Part shown: piece after piece, positions 30,478-38,099 of the stretch
How the letters are laid out: every line of letters begins with the position of its first letter
Numbering within the stretch: the first letter of the stretch is position 1
From: Enterobacter sp. 638
GTDB taxonomy: Bacteria; Pseudomonadota; Gammaproteobacteria; Enterobacterales; Enterobacteriaceae
Direction: 5' to 3'
DNA length: 64,000 nt
NCBI RefSeq assembly: GCF_000016325.1
Contig: NC_009436.1
Location: 3,348,001 to 3,412,000 of the forward strand
The notes under the pieces: model-generated
Seen by the model: only the letters and a program-made list of their open reading frames with translations
Told to the model about the DNA's origin: nothing
Databases searched by the model: none
Program-made: the position numbers and the translations under genes

Positions 30478-30503
30478 GCGCGCAATGCTCTCCCCGCCAC
30501 GCC
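30478..30503. other. P2/P4-type cos site
   Basis: GCGCGCAATGCTCTCCCC and the next bases match, as reverse complement, the P2/P4 cos region I remember (19-base cohesive end GGCGAGGCGGGGAAAGCAC), with about 16 of 19 positions equal at 30485-30503. The position between cargo and psu is exactly where P4 has cos. The flanking 30504-30676 shows no believable gene. Confidence 0.75.
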
Positions 30504-30676
30504 TGCACGCTTAAGAGGCCGCTTTTAATGCATGTGCATGAGTGGCCTCAGACCGTGCCAGAGCTGGCGCTGGCGATGGCTGCAGGGGTGTTAAAACGCA
30601 TGCGAAACCATGCATCTTACGCATGCATGGCTGAATTAGGGGAAAATGGCGGGATTTACGGAGATTTTCTGACGGG

Positions 30677-31243
30677 CTACTGCGCGGACAGTTCTGCACG
30701 TTTATTCACGTAATTCTGGTTTTGTGCGGGTGTATATTTCTCACGATTATCATCCCGTGAAGCCGCGTCAGGCCTGAATCCGATGGCCGTTAAAATGTCA
30801 TTATCCTGTGCGGAATAATGAATTTTTTCACCGGCGGCCAGCCACACCGTCAGCGCCTCACGCAGGTAATCGACTGAATGCTGCATCACGCAGCGTGTGA
30901 CGGCGGGATTCTGGCTGTTATATCCCATTAATTCAGGCGCAAGCGCGGCGGCCAGCTCTGCGCCGTGCACCTGCATAAAATCATTCAGCCGGTCACGGAT
31001 GCTGATGCGCTGCACGTTCTCATGTGAGCGAATATAGCGACCGGCCGCCTGATTCATTTCCCACTTTTTCACGTCGATAATTTCGCGCAGGGTTTGCAGA
31101 CTCCGGGTGCGGCTGTCATCACCGGTGGCGATGAGTTCCCGGTATTCCTGTTCAGCCCCGGCCAGTTCCAGTTTGCGGGTCAGCCAGGCGGTTTTGTTAT
31201 TCAGGCAATCTTCAAAGGCCTGCTGTAGCGTCACGGTGGTCAC
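30677..31243 (-). CDS. psu: Polarity suppression protein Psu
   Basis: 188 aa. In P4, Psu binds Rho and blocks transcription termination, and also decorates and stabilises the small capsid. The match to P4 Psu is clear in NQAAGRYIRSHENVQRISIR, RLNDFMQ.HG, ALAPELMGY, GEKIHYSAQD and IGFRPD. Last gene of the sid-delta-psu late operon; its start overlaps the delta stop by 4 bases. Confidence 0.95.
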   Translation of the reverse strand: MTTVTLQQAFEDCLNNKTAWLTRKLELAGAEQEYRELIATGDDSRTRSLQTLREIIDVKKWEMNQAAGRYIRSHENVQRISIRDRLNDFMQVHGAELAAALAPELMGYNSQNPAVTRCVMQHSVDYLREALTVWLAAGEKIHYSAQDNDILTAIGFRPDAASRDDNREKYTPAQNQNYVNKRAELSAQ

Positions 31244-31503
31244 GAGCGTTTCTCCTGATTATGGCGGAACGGTGAGCTGTAACAGCCCTTTACCATACGA
31301 GGCGACATCGGGATATCCGGCACGGTCTGAGGTTTAAAGCTTTCTAAAGGTGACCGGATAATTTCTTCAATCGACTCGATGCTACGAAAAGTGGCTGAGC
31401 ATTCGATATTGATGCACTGGTGATAGCGTTGTTTGACGTTATCCGAGAGATACCGGCTTGTGCGCGTATGCGCCGCTTTTTTGCAGAACGGGCAGTGCAT
31501 CAT
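31240..31503 (-). CDS. delta: Late transcription activator Delta (Ogr family zinc finger)
   Basis: 87 aa with an Ogr/Delta zinc-finger: HCPFC, then YHQCINIECSATF, giving the Cys-x2-Cys...Cys-x4-Cys ligands. It activates P2 and P4 late promoters by contacting RNA polymerase alpha. P4 Delta has two Ogr units (166 aa); this protein has only one, like P2 Ogr. Overlaps sid and psu by 4 bases at each end. Confidence 0.9.
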   Translation of the reverse strand: MMHCPFCKKAAHTRTSRYLSDNVKQRYHQCINIECSATFRSIESIEEIIRSPLESFKPQTVPDIPMSPRMVKGCYSSPFRHNQEKRS

Positions 31504-32231
31504 TCCAGCAGCCCCCGCGTTTTCAGGTCAGCTTCACGCTCACGTAGTTTGTTAAAGAAGGTCTGACGCTGGCCGTGGGTCACTGCCACGCCATAATTCA
31601 TATGCGCCAGTGTCTCAGCCGACAGCCCGGCTTTAAACAGCACCGGCTCATCCGCCAGACGGATGTGACAGTCCTTCACCGCACGCTCAAGCCACGTTTT
31701 CACCTCCTGCATGACCGCTTTATCGGGTTCGACATACCCCTGAATCCCGACAGTGTTCGCAAGCGGGTTCCCCAGCGCCAGCATTTTGAGTTTCATCGCC
31801 CGGACAAGCGCCCCGCACGTCTCACGCAGCGCGTTATCCAGCTCTTTTCCGGCGTACTCGCTCAGCACATTGTGATGCGCCTGACGGTATTCTCTGGCGG
31901 TAATGTCACAGGAGGCTTTCAGGCGGTCGCTGTCATAGGCCAGCACCTCAGCCAGATGGTCGCATTCCTGCGCCAGCTCGCGGGAGGTCACGCGCGCCAG
32001 ATGCTGCTGTTTCAGCTCATCCGTCAGCAATGCCCCACCGGCACGGAATGCCGCTCGCCATCCGCTGGCCTCGCTGCCGCTTTCCTTTTCGAGCTCTGCT
32101 TTCTGCTCTTTGGTTCGGGTCATCGCTGTGGTGGTGTCATCCATCTGACGGGCATTTTCTAGATGGGCGGCTCTGGCCGTGTCCAGTTGCTTGAATGCCG
32201 GTTTCAGGTAGTCAGGGATGGTAGTGGTCAT
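31500..32231 (-). CDS. sid: Capsid size determination protein Sid
   Basis: 243 aa from MTTTIPDYLKPAFKQLDTAR (32231), with GGAGA upstream. In P4, Sid forms an external scaffold on the P2 procapsid, making small T=4 heads that fit only the satellite genome. Similar to P4 Sid along its length (TARAAHLENARQMD, LTDELKQQHL, ETCGALVRAMKL, ENPLANT-like GNPLANTVG, LKTRGLLE). Highly helical. First gene of the late operon. Confidence 0.94.
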   Translation of the reverse strand: MTTTIPDYLKPAFKQLDTARAAHLENARQMDDTTTAMTRTKEQKAELEKESGSEASGWRAAFRAGGALLTDELKQQHLARVTSRELAQECDHLAEVLAYDSDRLKASCDITAREYRQAHHNVLSEYAGKELDNALRETCGALVRAMKLKMLALGNPLANTVGIQGYVEPDKAVMQEVKTWLERAVKDCHIRLADEPVLFKAGLSAETLAHMNYGVAVTHGQRQTFFNKLREREADLKTRGLLE

Positions 32232-32264
32232 GGTGTGTCTCCTCAGTCGTGTCAGGTTGAGGAG

Positions 32265-32322
32265 ATTCTGCCGTGCGCCACACAACAACTCGACTCATTG
32301 CCGTTGTGGCAGGAATGGCACA
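32265..32322 (-). promoter_or_regulatory. P-sid late promoter with Ogr/Delta dyad
   Basis: TGT-N12-ACA at 32305-32322 (TGTGCCATTCCTGCCACA on the minus strand) is the activator site of P2/P4 late promoters, normally centred at -55. Counting from it places the start point near 32258, with CAGAAT at 32270-32265 as a -10. Sid starts at 32231. Confidence 0.75.
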
Positions 32323-32401
32323 GAAGGGACTTTTAAAAGCAGGCTGGCCAGAGAAAGGTCGCAGGAAAATCACTCTCTTTGTTTGTTTTTTTACTGTTAA
32401 C

Positions 32402-32507
32402 TATTCACCACTGTTCACCTTTAATAAAAATATAAGTAATACAGTAAGTTAAATGGTGAACAGTTGAGGATCTGACTGTTCACCGTCTGTTCACCACTGT
32501 TCACCCT
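32402..32507. repeat. ori1-type iterons
   Basis: Six copies of the word CTGTTCACC or its complement GGTGAACAG (one partial): 32402-32409, 32411-32419, 32455-32463, 32476-32484, 32487-32495, 32497-32505. P4 alpha protein binds such iterons at ori1 and crr. The same words occur in crr at 37.2-37.5 kb. Confidence 0.82.
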
Positions 32508-32609
32508 GAGCATTTATCGACCACTGGCATTCTTTAAGTCTTTTAGATTCATTGGGAATAAAAGAGTGTCTATATATTTCATTTTTAACTTATCGACCTT
32601 GCCAACAAC

Positions 32610-32639
32610 GGCCAATAAAGGCCAATAAGGGCCAATATA
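32610..32639. repeat. Three tandem 10-bp repeats (GGCCAATAAA type)
   Basis: GGCCAATAAA, GGCCAATAAG and GGCCAATATA follow one another without gaps, one helical turn each, about 155 bases upstream of vis. They may bind a regulator of the rightward late promoter or of replication. Nothing known can be named from the sequence. Confidence 0.7.
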
Positions 32640-32793
32640 GACCAGCAGCGTCCACGGTATAAAATTCATACAGTTGTATGGTCTGCTGATACGAAATGAC
32701 TTGTTGCCCTGAGCGAAAATATTCACAAAATAGAGCGCTACCCGAGGCCGGACGGACACGACCGGCACTGTATGGACTTTATGAGGTAGCCCG

Positions 32794-33060
32794 ATGCACA
32801 CCGCTTTTTCTTCCCCGTCTTCTGCGCCTGTCGCCCCGCCGATGCCGTTTTCTGACGCCGTTCAGGAGCGTTTTATCCGCCTGCCCGAAGTACTGCACCT
32901 GTGCGGCCTGTCACGCTCCACGGTTTATGACCTCATCAGCCGGGAGGCTTTCCCGAAACAAATCTCGCTTGGCGGTAAAAACGTGGCCTGGGCGCAGTCG
33001 GAAATCACCGCATGGATGACCGAGCGGATCGCCGACCGTAACCGGAGCTGCGACGCATGA
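32794..33060 (+). CDS. vis: AlpA-family regulator / excisionase, P4 Vis type
   Basis: 88 aa, equal to P4 Orf88 (Vis). An AlpA-type winged/HTH domain at about residues 27-75: [20 protein letters not shown], then [19 protein letters not shown]. Vis is excisionase and repressor of P4 late leftward/early promoters. Start preceded by GAGGTAGCCCG. First gene on the right-going strand, before the immunity region. Confidence 0.88.
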   Translation: MHTAFSSPSSAPVAPPMPFSDAVQERFIRLPEVLHLCGLSRSTVYDLISREAFPKQISLGGKNVAWAQSEITAWMTERIADRNRSCDA

Positions 33061-33095
33061 TGATGGCCGTTCTTCTTAAAGCCCCTTTTTCTGGC

Positions 33096-33125
33096 TTGCT
33101 TCCGTTCGCCGTTTCCAGGTATAGT
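33096..33125 (+). promoter_or_regulatory. Candidate constitutive early promoter (P-LE)
   Basis: TTGCTT (33096-33101), 18 bp, TATAGT (33120-33125). It lies just upstream of the immunity elements, where P4 has P-LE, the promoter for CI RNA and the kil-epsilon-cnr-alpha transcript. Confidence 0.6.
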
Positions 33126-33156
33126 TTTCCCGCTGTCGCAAAATCGGCAGCCGGGC

Positions 33157-33180
33157 GTAGGAACCCGTGTTTAACTATGG
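33157..33180 (+). promoter_or_regulatory. seqA-like immunity target
   Basis: GTAGGAAC...TTTAACTATG is complementary to the 33317-33337 part of the CI RNA and resembles the second target at 33364-33401. In P4, pairing of CI RNA with seqA and seqC in the nascent transcript causes early termination. Confidence 0.65.
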
Positions 33181-33277
33181 CGACATCAGACGCGCCTTGC
33201 GTCTTTTTTTATGTCTGTGCCTTGATGCATCCATTCATTACACAATGGTTAATTTACCACTGTGTATATCGTGTAAT

Positions 33278-33356
33278 GGTGGCTCAGGCGGGGCAGCCTT
33301 CGGGCTGGCCGGTTCTCATAGTTACCGGTATTCCTACCCCCGTCTGGGCTACCACC
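33278..33356 (+). ncRNA. cI: CI-type immunity RNA
   Basis: A long stem is formed by 33278-33293 (GGTGGCTCAGGCGGGG) and 33337-33356, with small mismatches. Inside are a short hairpin (GGCAGCCTTCGGGCTGGCC) and the exposed stretch CATAGTTACCGGTATTCCTA (33317-33336). That stretch is complementary, with gaps, to both flanking targets at 33157-33180 and 33364-33401. This is the layout of P4 prophage immunity. The RNA ends are inferred from the stem; the P4 RNA is about 69 nt. Confidence 0.75.
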
Positions 33357-33363
33357 CATGAGT

Positions 33364-33401
33364 GTAGGAACTCCGGTGGTAGCTGTTACCAGCTAACTAT
33401 G
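33364..33401 (+). promoter_or_regulatory. seqC-like immunity target before kil
   Basis: GTAGGAACTCCGGTGGTAGC...TAACTATG can pair with 33317-33337 of the CI RNA. It ends just before the kil RBS (GAAGG), so pairing could affect both transcription and kil translation. Confidence 0.65.
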
Positions 33402-33413
33402 AAGGTTGCCCTT

Positions 33414-33608
33414 ATGGCTACGATCCTCACCCCGTTACACCCGCAATTTGTCTTCGTGTTTGCCGCTATTTGTCGCGCAGATCGTAAACCCCGTATCTGT
33501 ATGCTTCGCACCGTGGCCGGTGACGAGCACGCCGCACGCCGTTCCCTTGTTCGTGATTACATCCTCTCGTTTGCTGGCCGTCTGCCGGTGGCGGAGGTGC
33601 ACGCATGA
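33414..33608 (+). CDS. kil: Kil / Icd-like host cell division inhibitor
   Basis: 64 aa from [20 protein letters not shown] (33414), with GAAGG upstream; P4 Kil is 65 aa. The pattern [14 protein letters not shown]...[19 protein letters not shown] is that of the Icd-like division-inhibitor family of P1/P4 elements. The frame is open upstream to 33057, but that part overlaps the CI RNA and is not believed to be translated. Overlaps the next gene by 4 bases. Confidence 0.8.
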   Translation: MATILTPLHPQFVFVFAAICRADRKPRICMLRTVAGDEHAARRSLVRDYILSFAGRLPVAEVHA

Positions 33609-33832
33609 AACATCCCGTGATCACCCTGAAAGACCTTGAATGCCTTGAGCACCTGCGCAACGTCGGCCAGCTCGTCAGCGACCTGTCACAGACGCAGGAC
33701 AGCACCACCCTTTGCCATAACCCCGCGCAGCGTTTGCAACTCTCTTCCGTGGTTTACCTCATGACGTCCCAGCTCGACGGTGTGGTCGAACGCTGCAATC
33801 AGCGCTGGCTGACCGGGGAGGCTAACGCATGA
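33605..33832 (+). CDS. Epsilon-position protein (putative P2 prophage derepressor)
   Basis: 75 aa ([20 protein letters not shown]...[14 protein letters not shown]). It lies between kil and cnr, where P4 has epsilon, which inactivates the P2 C repressor. Coupled by ATGA overlaps to both neighbours. I identify it by position; P4 epsilon is longer (95 aa as I recall), so the functional call is tentative. Confidence 0.6.
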   Translation: MKHPVITLKDLECLEHLRNVGQLVSDLSQTQDSTTLCHNPAQRLQLSSVVYLMTSQLDGVVERCNQRWLTGEANA

Positions 33833-34149
33833 AAAAGCCATTACCGCCTGTATTACGCGCCGCCCTGTATCGCCGCGCCGTGGCCTGCGCCTGGCTGAAC
33901 CTGTGCGTCCGTCAGCACCGCTACCCGCTGCTCACCCTCGATACGCTGGAAGGCGCGATTGCCGCCGAGCTGGAGGGTTTTTATCTCCGCCAGCACGGCG
34001 AGGAAAAAGGTCGCCAGATTGCCTGTGCGCTGCTCGAAGATTTAATGGAAGCCGGACCACTGAAAGCTGCGCCGTCGCTGTCCTTTCTGGGGATGGCCGT
34101 CATGGATGAACTCTGCGCCCGTCATATCGCCGCGCCGGTTGTGCACTGA
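33829..34149 (+). CDS. cnr: Copy number regulator Cnr (P4 Orf106)
   Basis: 106 aa, exactly the length of P4 Cnr, directly upstream of alpha. Arg/Leu-rich helical protein ([40 protein letters not shown]). In P4, Cnr contacts alpha and limits replication so the satellite does not kill the host. Start overlaps the preceding stop (ATGA), and alpha begins 15 bases after its stop. Confidence 0.75.
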   Translation: MKKPLPPVLRAALYRRAVACAWLNLCVRQHRYPLLTLDTLEGAIAAELEGFYLRQHGEEKGRQIACALLEDLMEAGPLKAAPSLSFLGMAVMDELCARHIAAPVVH

Positions 34150-34163
34150 GGGAGAAAATAACA

Positions 34164-36497
34164 ATGAAAATGAACGTAACCGAAACTGTAAAACAGGCGT
34201 GCGGCCACTGGCCACGCATTCTGCCCGCGCTGGGTGTGCCGGTCATCAAAAACCGTCATCAGGCCTGTCCGGTGTGTGGCGGCTCTGACCGCTTTCGTTT
34301 TGACGATAAAGAGGGGCGCGGGACGTGGTTCTGCAACCAGTGCGGCGCAGGTGACGGGCTTAAGCTGGTCGAAAAAGTGTTCGGCGTGTCGGCCTCGGAG
34401 GCTGCCGGAAAGGTGAGCGCCCTGACCGGCAGTCTGCCGCCGGTTACTGAGGACATTATTGCCGCCGCTGAGGCAGAAACCGACGCCAGCCGCAAAGCCG
34501 CTGCCACGCTTGCCGCCTCGTTGATGGACAAAGCACGCACTACCACCGGCAATGCCTACCTGACCCGCAAGGGCTTTCCTGCGCTCGAATGCCTGACGCT
34601 GACTACCACGCACAAAACCGGCGGCGTGACCTACCGCGCCGGTGATGTCATCGTACCGCTGCAGGACGAGACCGGCGCACGGGTTAACGTTCAGCTTATT
34701 AACGCCGAGGGGCTTAAACGCACCCTGAAAGGGGGGCAGGTAAAAGGGGCGTATCATCTTATTGAAGGGAAAAAAGAGGCGGGAAAACGCCTGTGGATAG
34801 CGGAGGGTTACGCGACCGCGCTCACCGTGCATCACCTGACCGGTGAAACCGTCATGGTGGCGCTGTCGTCCGTGAATCTTCTTTCTCTGGCGAGCCTTGC
34901 CCGTCAGAAACACCCGGCCTGTCAGATTGTCCTCGCCGCCGACCGCGACCTCAGCGGGAACGGCCAGACCAAGGCCGCAGCGGCCGCACAGGCCTGTGAG
35001 GGCACGGTTGCCCTCCCGCCGGTATTCGGTGACTGGAATGGTGCCTATATGCAGCAGGGGGCAGACGCCACGCGCAAAGCGATTTACGGTGCCATCCGGC
35101 CAGCGGCGCAAAGCCCATTTGACACCATGAGCGAGGCGGAATTTACCGCCATGAGTACCAGCGAAAAGGCAATGCGGGTGCATGAACATTACGGCGAAGC
35201 GCTAGCCGTTGATGCGAACGGCCAGCTCCTGTCCCGGTATGAGGCCGGGACATGGAAAATTATCCCGACGTCAGGTTTTGCGCGCGACGTGGCCGGGTTG
35301 TTCCAGCGACTGCGCGCCCCGTTCTCGTCGGGAAGAATTGCCTCGGTGGTCGATACCCTGAAACTGATTATTCCGCAGCAGGCCGCCCCGGCACGTCGTC
35401 TGATTGGTTTTCGCAATGGCGTGCTCGATACCCTCACCGGCGTGTTCAGTCCGCACAACAAATCGCACTGGCTGCGCACCCTGTGCGACGTGGACTTTAC
35501 CCCGCCCGTGGACGGCGAAACGCTGGAAACCCACGCGCCGAATTTCTGGCGCTGGCTCGATCGTGCGGCCAGTGGGAACGCTGAAAAGCGCGACGTCATT
35601 CTCGCTGCGCTGTTTATGGTGCTGGCTAACCGCTACGACTGGCAACTCTTCCTCGAAGTCACCGGTCCCGGCGGGAGCGGCAAAAGCATTCTGGCCGAAA
35701 TTGCGACCCTGCTTGCGGGGGAAGATAACGCCACGTCAGCCACCATCGAGACGCTGGAATCACCACGTGAGCGTGCGGCGCTGATTGGCTTCTCGCTGAT
35801 ACGCCTGCCTGACCAGGAGAAATGGAGCGGGGATGGCGCGGGACTAAAGGCCATCACCGGCGGCGATGCGGTGTCGGTCGACCCGAAATACCGTGACGCC
35901 TATTCGGCCTATATCCCGGCGGTAATTCTGGCCGTGAACAATAACCCGATGCGCTTCACCGACCGCAGCGGCGGCGTGTCACGTCGCCGGGTCATTATTC
36001 ATTTCCCGGAGCAAATCGCCCCGGAGGAGCGCGATCCGCAGCTTAAGGACAAAATCGCACGCGAGCTGGCCGTCATCGTGCGCCAGCTTATGCAGCAGTT
36101 CAGCGACCCGATGACGGCGCGCTCCCTGCTTCAGTCGCAGCAGAACTCCGACGAGGCACTCAGTATCAAGCGCGATGCCGATCCGACGTTCGATTTTTGC
36201 GGCTATCTGGAGGCGCTGCCGCAGACGAACGGGATGTTTATGGGGAACGCCAATATCATCCCGCGACAGCCTCGTAATTATCTCTATCACGCCTATCTGG
36301 TCTATATGGAGGCCAACGGTTACAAGCATGTGCTGAGCCTGAAAATGTTCGGGCTGGGGCTGCCGATGATGCTGAAAGAGTACGGGCTGAACTATGACAA
36401 GCGGCACACCAAACAGGGCACGCAAACCAACCTGACGCTCAGGGATGACAGCAACGGCGACTGGCTGCCGAAGTGCGACGAAACCGCAGCGACATAA
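34164..36497 (+). CDS. alpha: P4 alpha replication protein (primase-helicase-origin binding)
   Basis: 777 aa, the same as P4 alpha. N-terminal zinc ribbon CPVCGGSDRF...CNQCGAGDG, primase/TOPRIM part (RLWIAEGYATALT, QIVLAADRDLSGN), an SF3 helicase domain with Walker A GPGGSGKSI and LPDQEKWSGDGAGLKAITGG, and a C-terminal DNA-binding domain (about 650-777) that recognises the GGTGAACAG iterons. Start ATG has GGGAG upstream. Last gene of the early operon. Confidence 0.97.
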   Translation: MKMNVTETVKQACGHWPRILPALGVPVIKNRHQACPVCGGSDRFRFDDKEGRGTWFCNQCGAGDGLKLVEKVFGVSASEAAGKVSALTGSLPPVTEDIIAAAEAETDASRKAAATLAASLMDKARTTTGNAYLTRKGFPALECLTLTTTHKTGGVTYRAGDVIVPLQDETGARVNVQLINAEGLKRTLKGGQVKGAYHLIEGKKEAGKRLWIAEGYATALTVHHLTGETVMVALSSVNLLSLASLARQKHPACQIVLAADRDLSGNGQTKAAAAAQACEGTVALPPVFGDWNGAYMQQGADATRKAIYGAIRPAAQSPFDTMSEAEFTAMSTSEKAMRVHEHYGEALAVDANGQLLSRYEAGTWKIIPTSGFARDVAGLFQRLRAPFSSGRIASVVDTLKLIIPQQAAPARRLIGFRNGVLDTLTGVFSPHNKSHWLRTLCDVDFTPPVDGETLETHAPNFWRWLDRAASGNAEKRDVILAALFMVLANRYDWQLFLEVTGPGGSGKSILAEIATLLAGEDNATSATIETLESPRERAALIGFSLIRLPDQEKWSGDGAGLKAITGGDAVSVDPKYRDAYSAYIPAVILAVNNNPMRFTDRSGGVSRRRVIIHFPEQIAPEERDPQLKDKIARELAVIVRQLMQQFSDPMTARSLLQSQQNSDEALSIKRDADPTFDFCGYLEALPQTNGMFMGNANIIPRQPRNYLYHAYLVYMEANGYKHVLSLKMFGLGLPMMLKEYGLNYDKRHTKQGTQTNLTLRDDSNGDWLPKCDETAAT

Positions 36498-36503
36498 CTC
36501 ACT

Positions 36504-36527
36504 CAGACCGGCAATCGCCGGTCTTTT
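36504..36527 (+). terminator. alpha operon terminator
   Basis: Stem AGACCGGC / GCCGGTCT followed by TTTTTCTT, just after the alpha stop. Confidence 0.85.
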
Positions 36528-36613
36528 TCTTCCTGATTATTCTGCTGCGCCAAAGAGACCGGTTAAACCCCAAAGGTTTTTGTAGAAAGAGTTGGCATCA
36601 TAAAATCTGCGAA

Positions 36614-37117
36614 TCAATGATATTGACCATACCGTGGCTCATTCAGTTCTGGAATATACGGCCAGTCAGTCCTGCTATTTATCGCGGCTTGTGCCAGCAG
36701 GGCTTGCTCTTGAGAAAGAAAAATCCCTGCTAAATTGTTACCTCCATCTACTGCATAAAACTGTATGCCTGTACCTTTGAGCTGTTTATTAACAATAAGA
36801 AAAAGGAAAAAGGTTGCCCGTCCCCAGCTTTGCACTTCCGTACCGGGATCCGCAGCGGAATAGACAATATACTCCTCTCCATTGCACTGAATTGTATAGG
36901 CTGGCAAATCAGCATCCAGAATCTCACGTACTTCAGCGGGTCGAGCGACCTGTTCCCTGAGTGCAGGCAGTAGCAGTTGATAAGCGTCAGCGATCCCCTG
37001 CTCCGCAAGGCGCTCAGCATCAAGGAGAATCAATTTTTCATAATCCAGGATACCGGAAGTGCTCACAGAACTATTTGCGTCAGCTTTAGAGAATAATTTA
37101 GCGATTAGCGAAAACAT
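36614..37117 (-). CDS. Hypothetical protein of the satellite
   Basis: 167 aa from MFSLIAKLFSKADANSSV (37117), preceded by AAAGAGAC; the frame opens 14 codons earlier. A mixed alpha/beta soluble protein: a helical N-half (LDYEKLILLDAERLAEQGIA), a beta-rich centre (YTIQCNGEEYIVYSAADPG), a hydrophobic strand (FFLFLIVNKQL) and QFYAVDGGNNLAGIFLSQEQ. No TM or signal certain. I do not recognise the family. It lies between alpha and crr on the opposite strand, a place where P4 itself has no gene, so it is likely cargo. Confidence 0.65.
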   Translation of the reverse strand: MFSLIAKLFSKADANSSVSTSGILDYEKLILLDAERLAEQGIADAYQLLLPALREQVARPAEVREILDADLPAYTIQCNGEEYIVYSAADPGTEVQSWGRATFFLFLIVNKQLKGTGIQFYAVDGGNNLAGIFLSQEQALLAQAAINSRTDWPYIPELNEPRYGQYH

Positions 37118-37204
37118 CAGATGTCTCTTTAGAAATGAATAGCATCGGAAATGAATCATATAGCGATTGTAGCTGTCAGGGGGCTTGATACTCCATTACT
37201 GTGA

Positions 37205-37490
37205 CGGTGAACAATCGACTGTTCACCCTTCACCATCTGTTCACCGTTTAACACCATGAAATTACTGTATAAAAATGAAAGGTGAACAGAGTGAACAGTA
37301 AAACCTAAAAAAACTTTTTACCCCCCCCCTCGTTGCCTGACCCGGAGCAACCTGCGCGCGAAAAAATCACAAAGGTGAAGAGTCGGCTGTTCACTCTTCA
37401 CCAACTCATCACCACTTAAGATCATGATTTAAAATGGTAAATAACCGAGGTGAACAGTGTGAACAGTTAAATGCAAAAAAACTTTTTTTG
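37205..37490. repeat. crr: two about 115-bp direct repeats with iterons
   Basis: Units 37205-37319 and 37373-37488 share the same order: GGTGAA word, CTGTTCAC, TTCACCA, a palindromic AT-rich middle, then GGTGAACAG...GTGAACAGT and an AAAAACTTTTT end. P4 crr has the same two-repeat plan next to alpha and is required in cis for replication. A C9 run (37321-37329) lies between the units. Confidence 0.85.
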
Positions 37491-37598
37491 CGTATGATGT
37501 TGCTGTGTTACTTCAAGGTCAGTTCCAAGCTGACTAACGACCTCATCAGGACAGCGCATTAATTCATAACTTAGCAAGCCAAATTCTAAGGGCGTTTT

Positions 37599-38099
37599 AT
37601 GGAAACTACTTTGCTTTCGAATTGCGACGATAAAATTATAAACATACTAAATGAAGCAAAAGATGTGGCACTGAGATATTACAAGCTAACGAATAAACCT
37701 CTCGGGATCACCGGCGAAATAGCAGAATATGAAGCAGCAACTCTTCTGGGATTGTCGCTATGCTCGGCTCGTCAGTCTGGATACGATGCGATTGAAATTC
37801 TTAACGGGAAAGAACACAGAGTTCAGATAAAAGGTCGCTACATGCCTAATCCAAAGAAAGTTTCTGCGAGAATAGGTGCTATTGATATATCAAAGCCATT
37901 TGATTCTGTTCTTTTAGTTTTGCTTGATGAAAATTATGATGCTTTTGAGATGTATGAAGCATCACGAAATGAAGTAGTCGCAGCTCTGATAGCACCTGGT
38001 TCAAAGTCAAGAAATGAGCGCAATCAGCTAGGTATAGCAAAATTTAAGTCTATAAGTAGTCTCCGCTGGAGCAAGGTTACTGAACCTGAGATCCTTTAA
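37599..38099 (+). CDS. PD-(D/E)XK nuclease-like protein (DUF6998-like)
   Basis: 166 aa soluble protein. An N-terminal helix leads to GITGEIAEYEAATLLGL (a Glu), then QSGYDAIEI (a Asp) and HRVQIKGRY (Q-x-K), an order typical of PD-(D/E)XK folds, in restriction-type nucleases. AT-rich compared with alpha. It is the last gene before attR, and the right 23-bp repeat begins inside its stop codon. Likely cargo; a nuclease or restriction role is inference. Similarity to DUF6998 is from memory. Confidence 0.65.
   Translation: METTLLSNCDDKIINILNEAKDVALRYYKLTNKPLGITGEIAEYEAATLLGLSLCSARQSGYDAIEILNGKEHRVQIKGRYMPNPKKVSARIGAIDISKPFDSVLLVLLDENYDAFEMYEASRNEVVAALIAPGSKSRNERNQLGIAKFKSISSLRWSKVTEPEIL

Noticed and set aside
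30450..30713. 87-aa plus-strand reading frame next to psu
   Set aside because: It lies over the cos site, has no RBS, and overlaps the 3' end of psu; composition is not protein-like.
33057..33413. N-terminal 119 codons of the long frame ending as Kil
   Set aside because: The stretch is explained by the CI RNA and its targets, and a good RBS and ATG are at 33414.
34122..35189. 355-aa minus-strand frame under alpha
   Set aside because: Shadow of the alpha gene; low-complexity Arg/Gly-rich translation.
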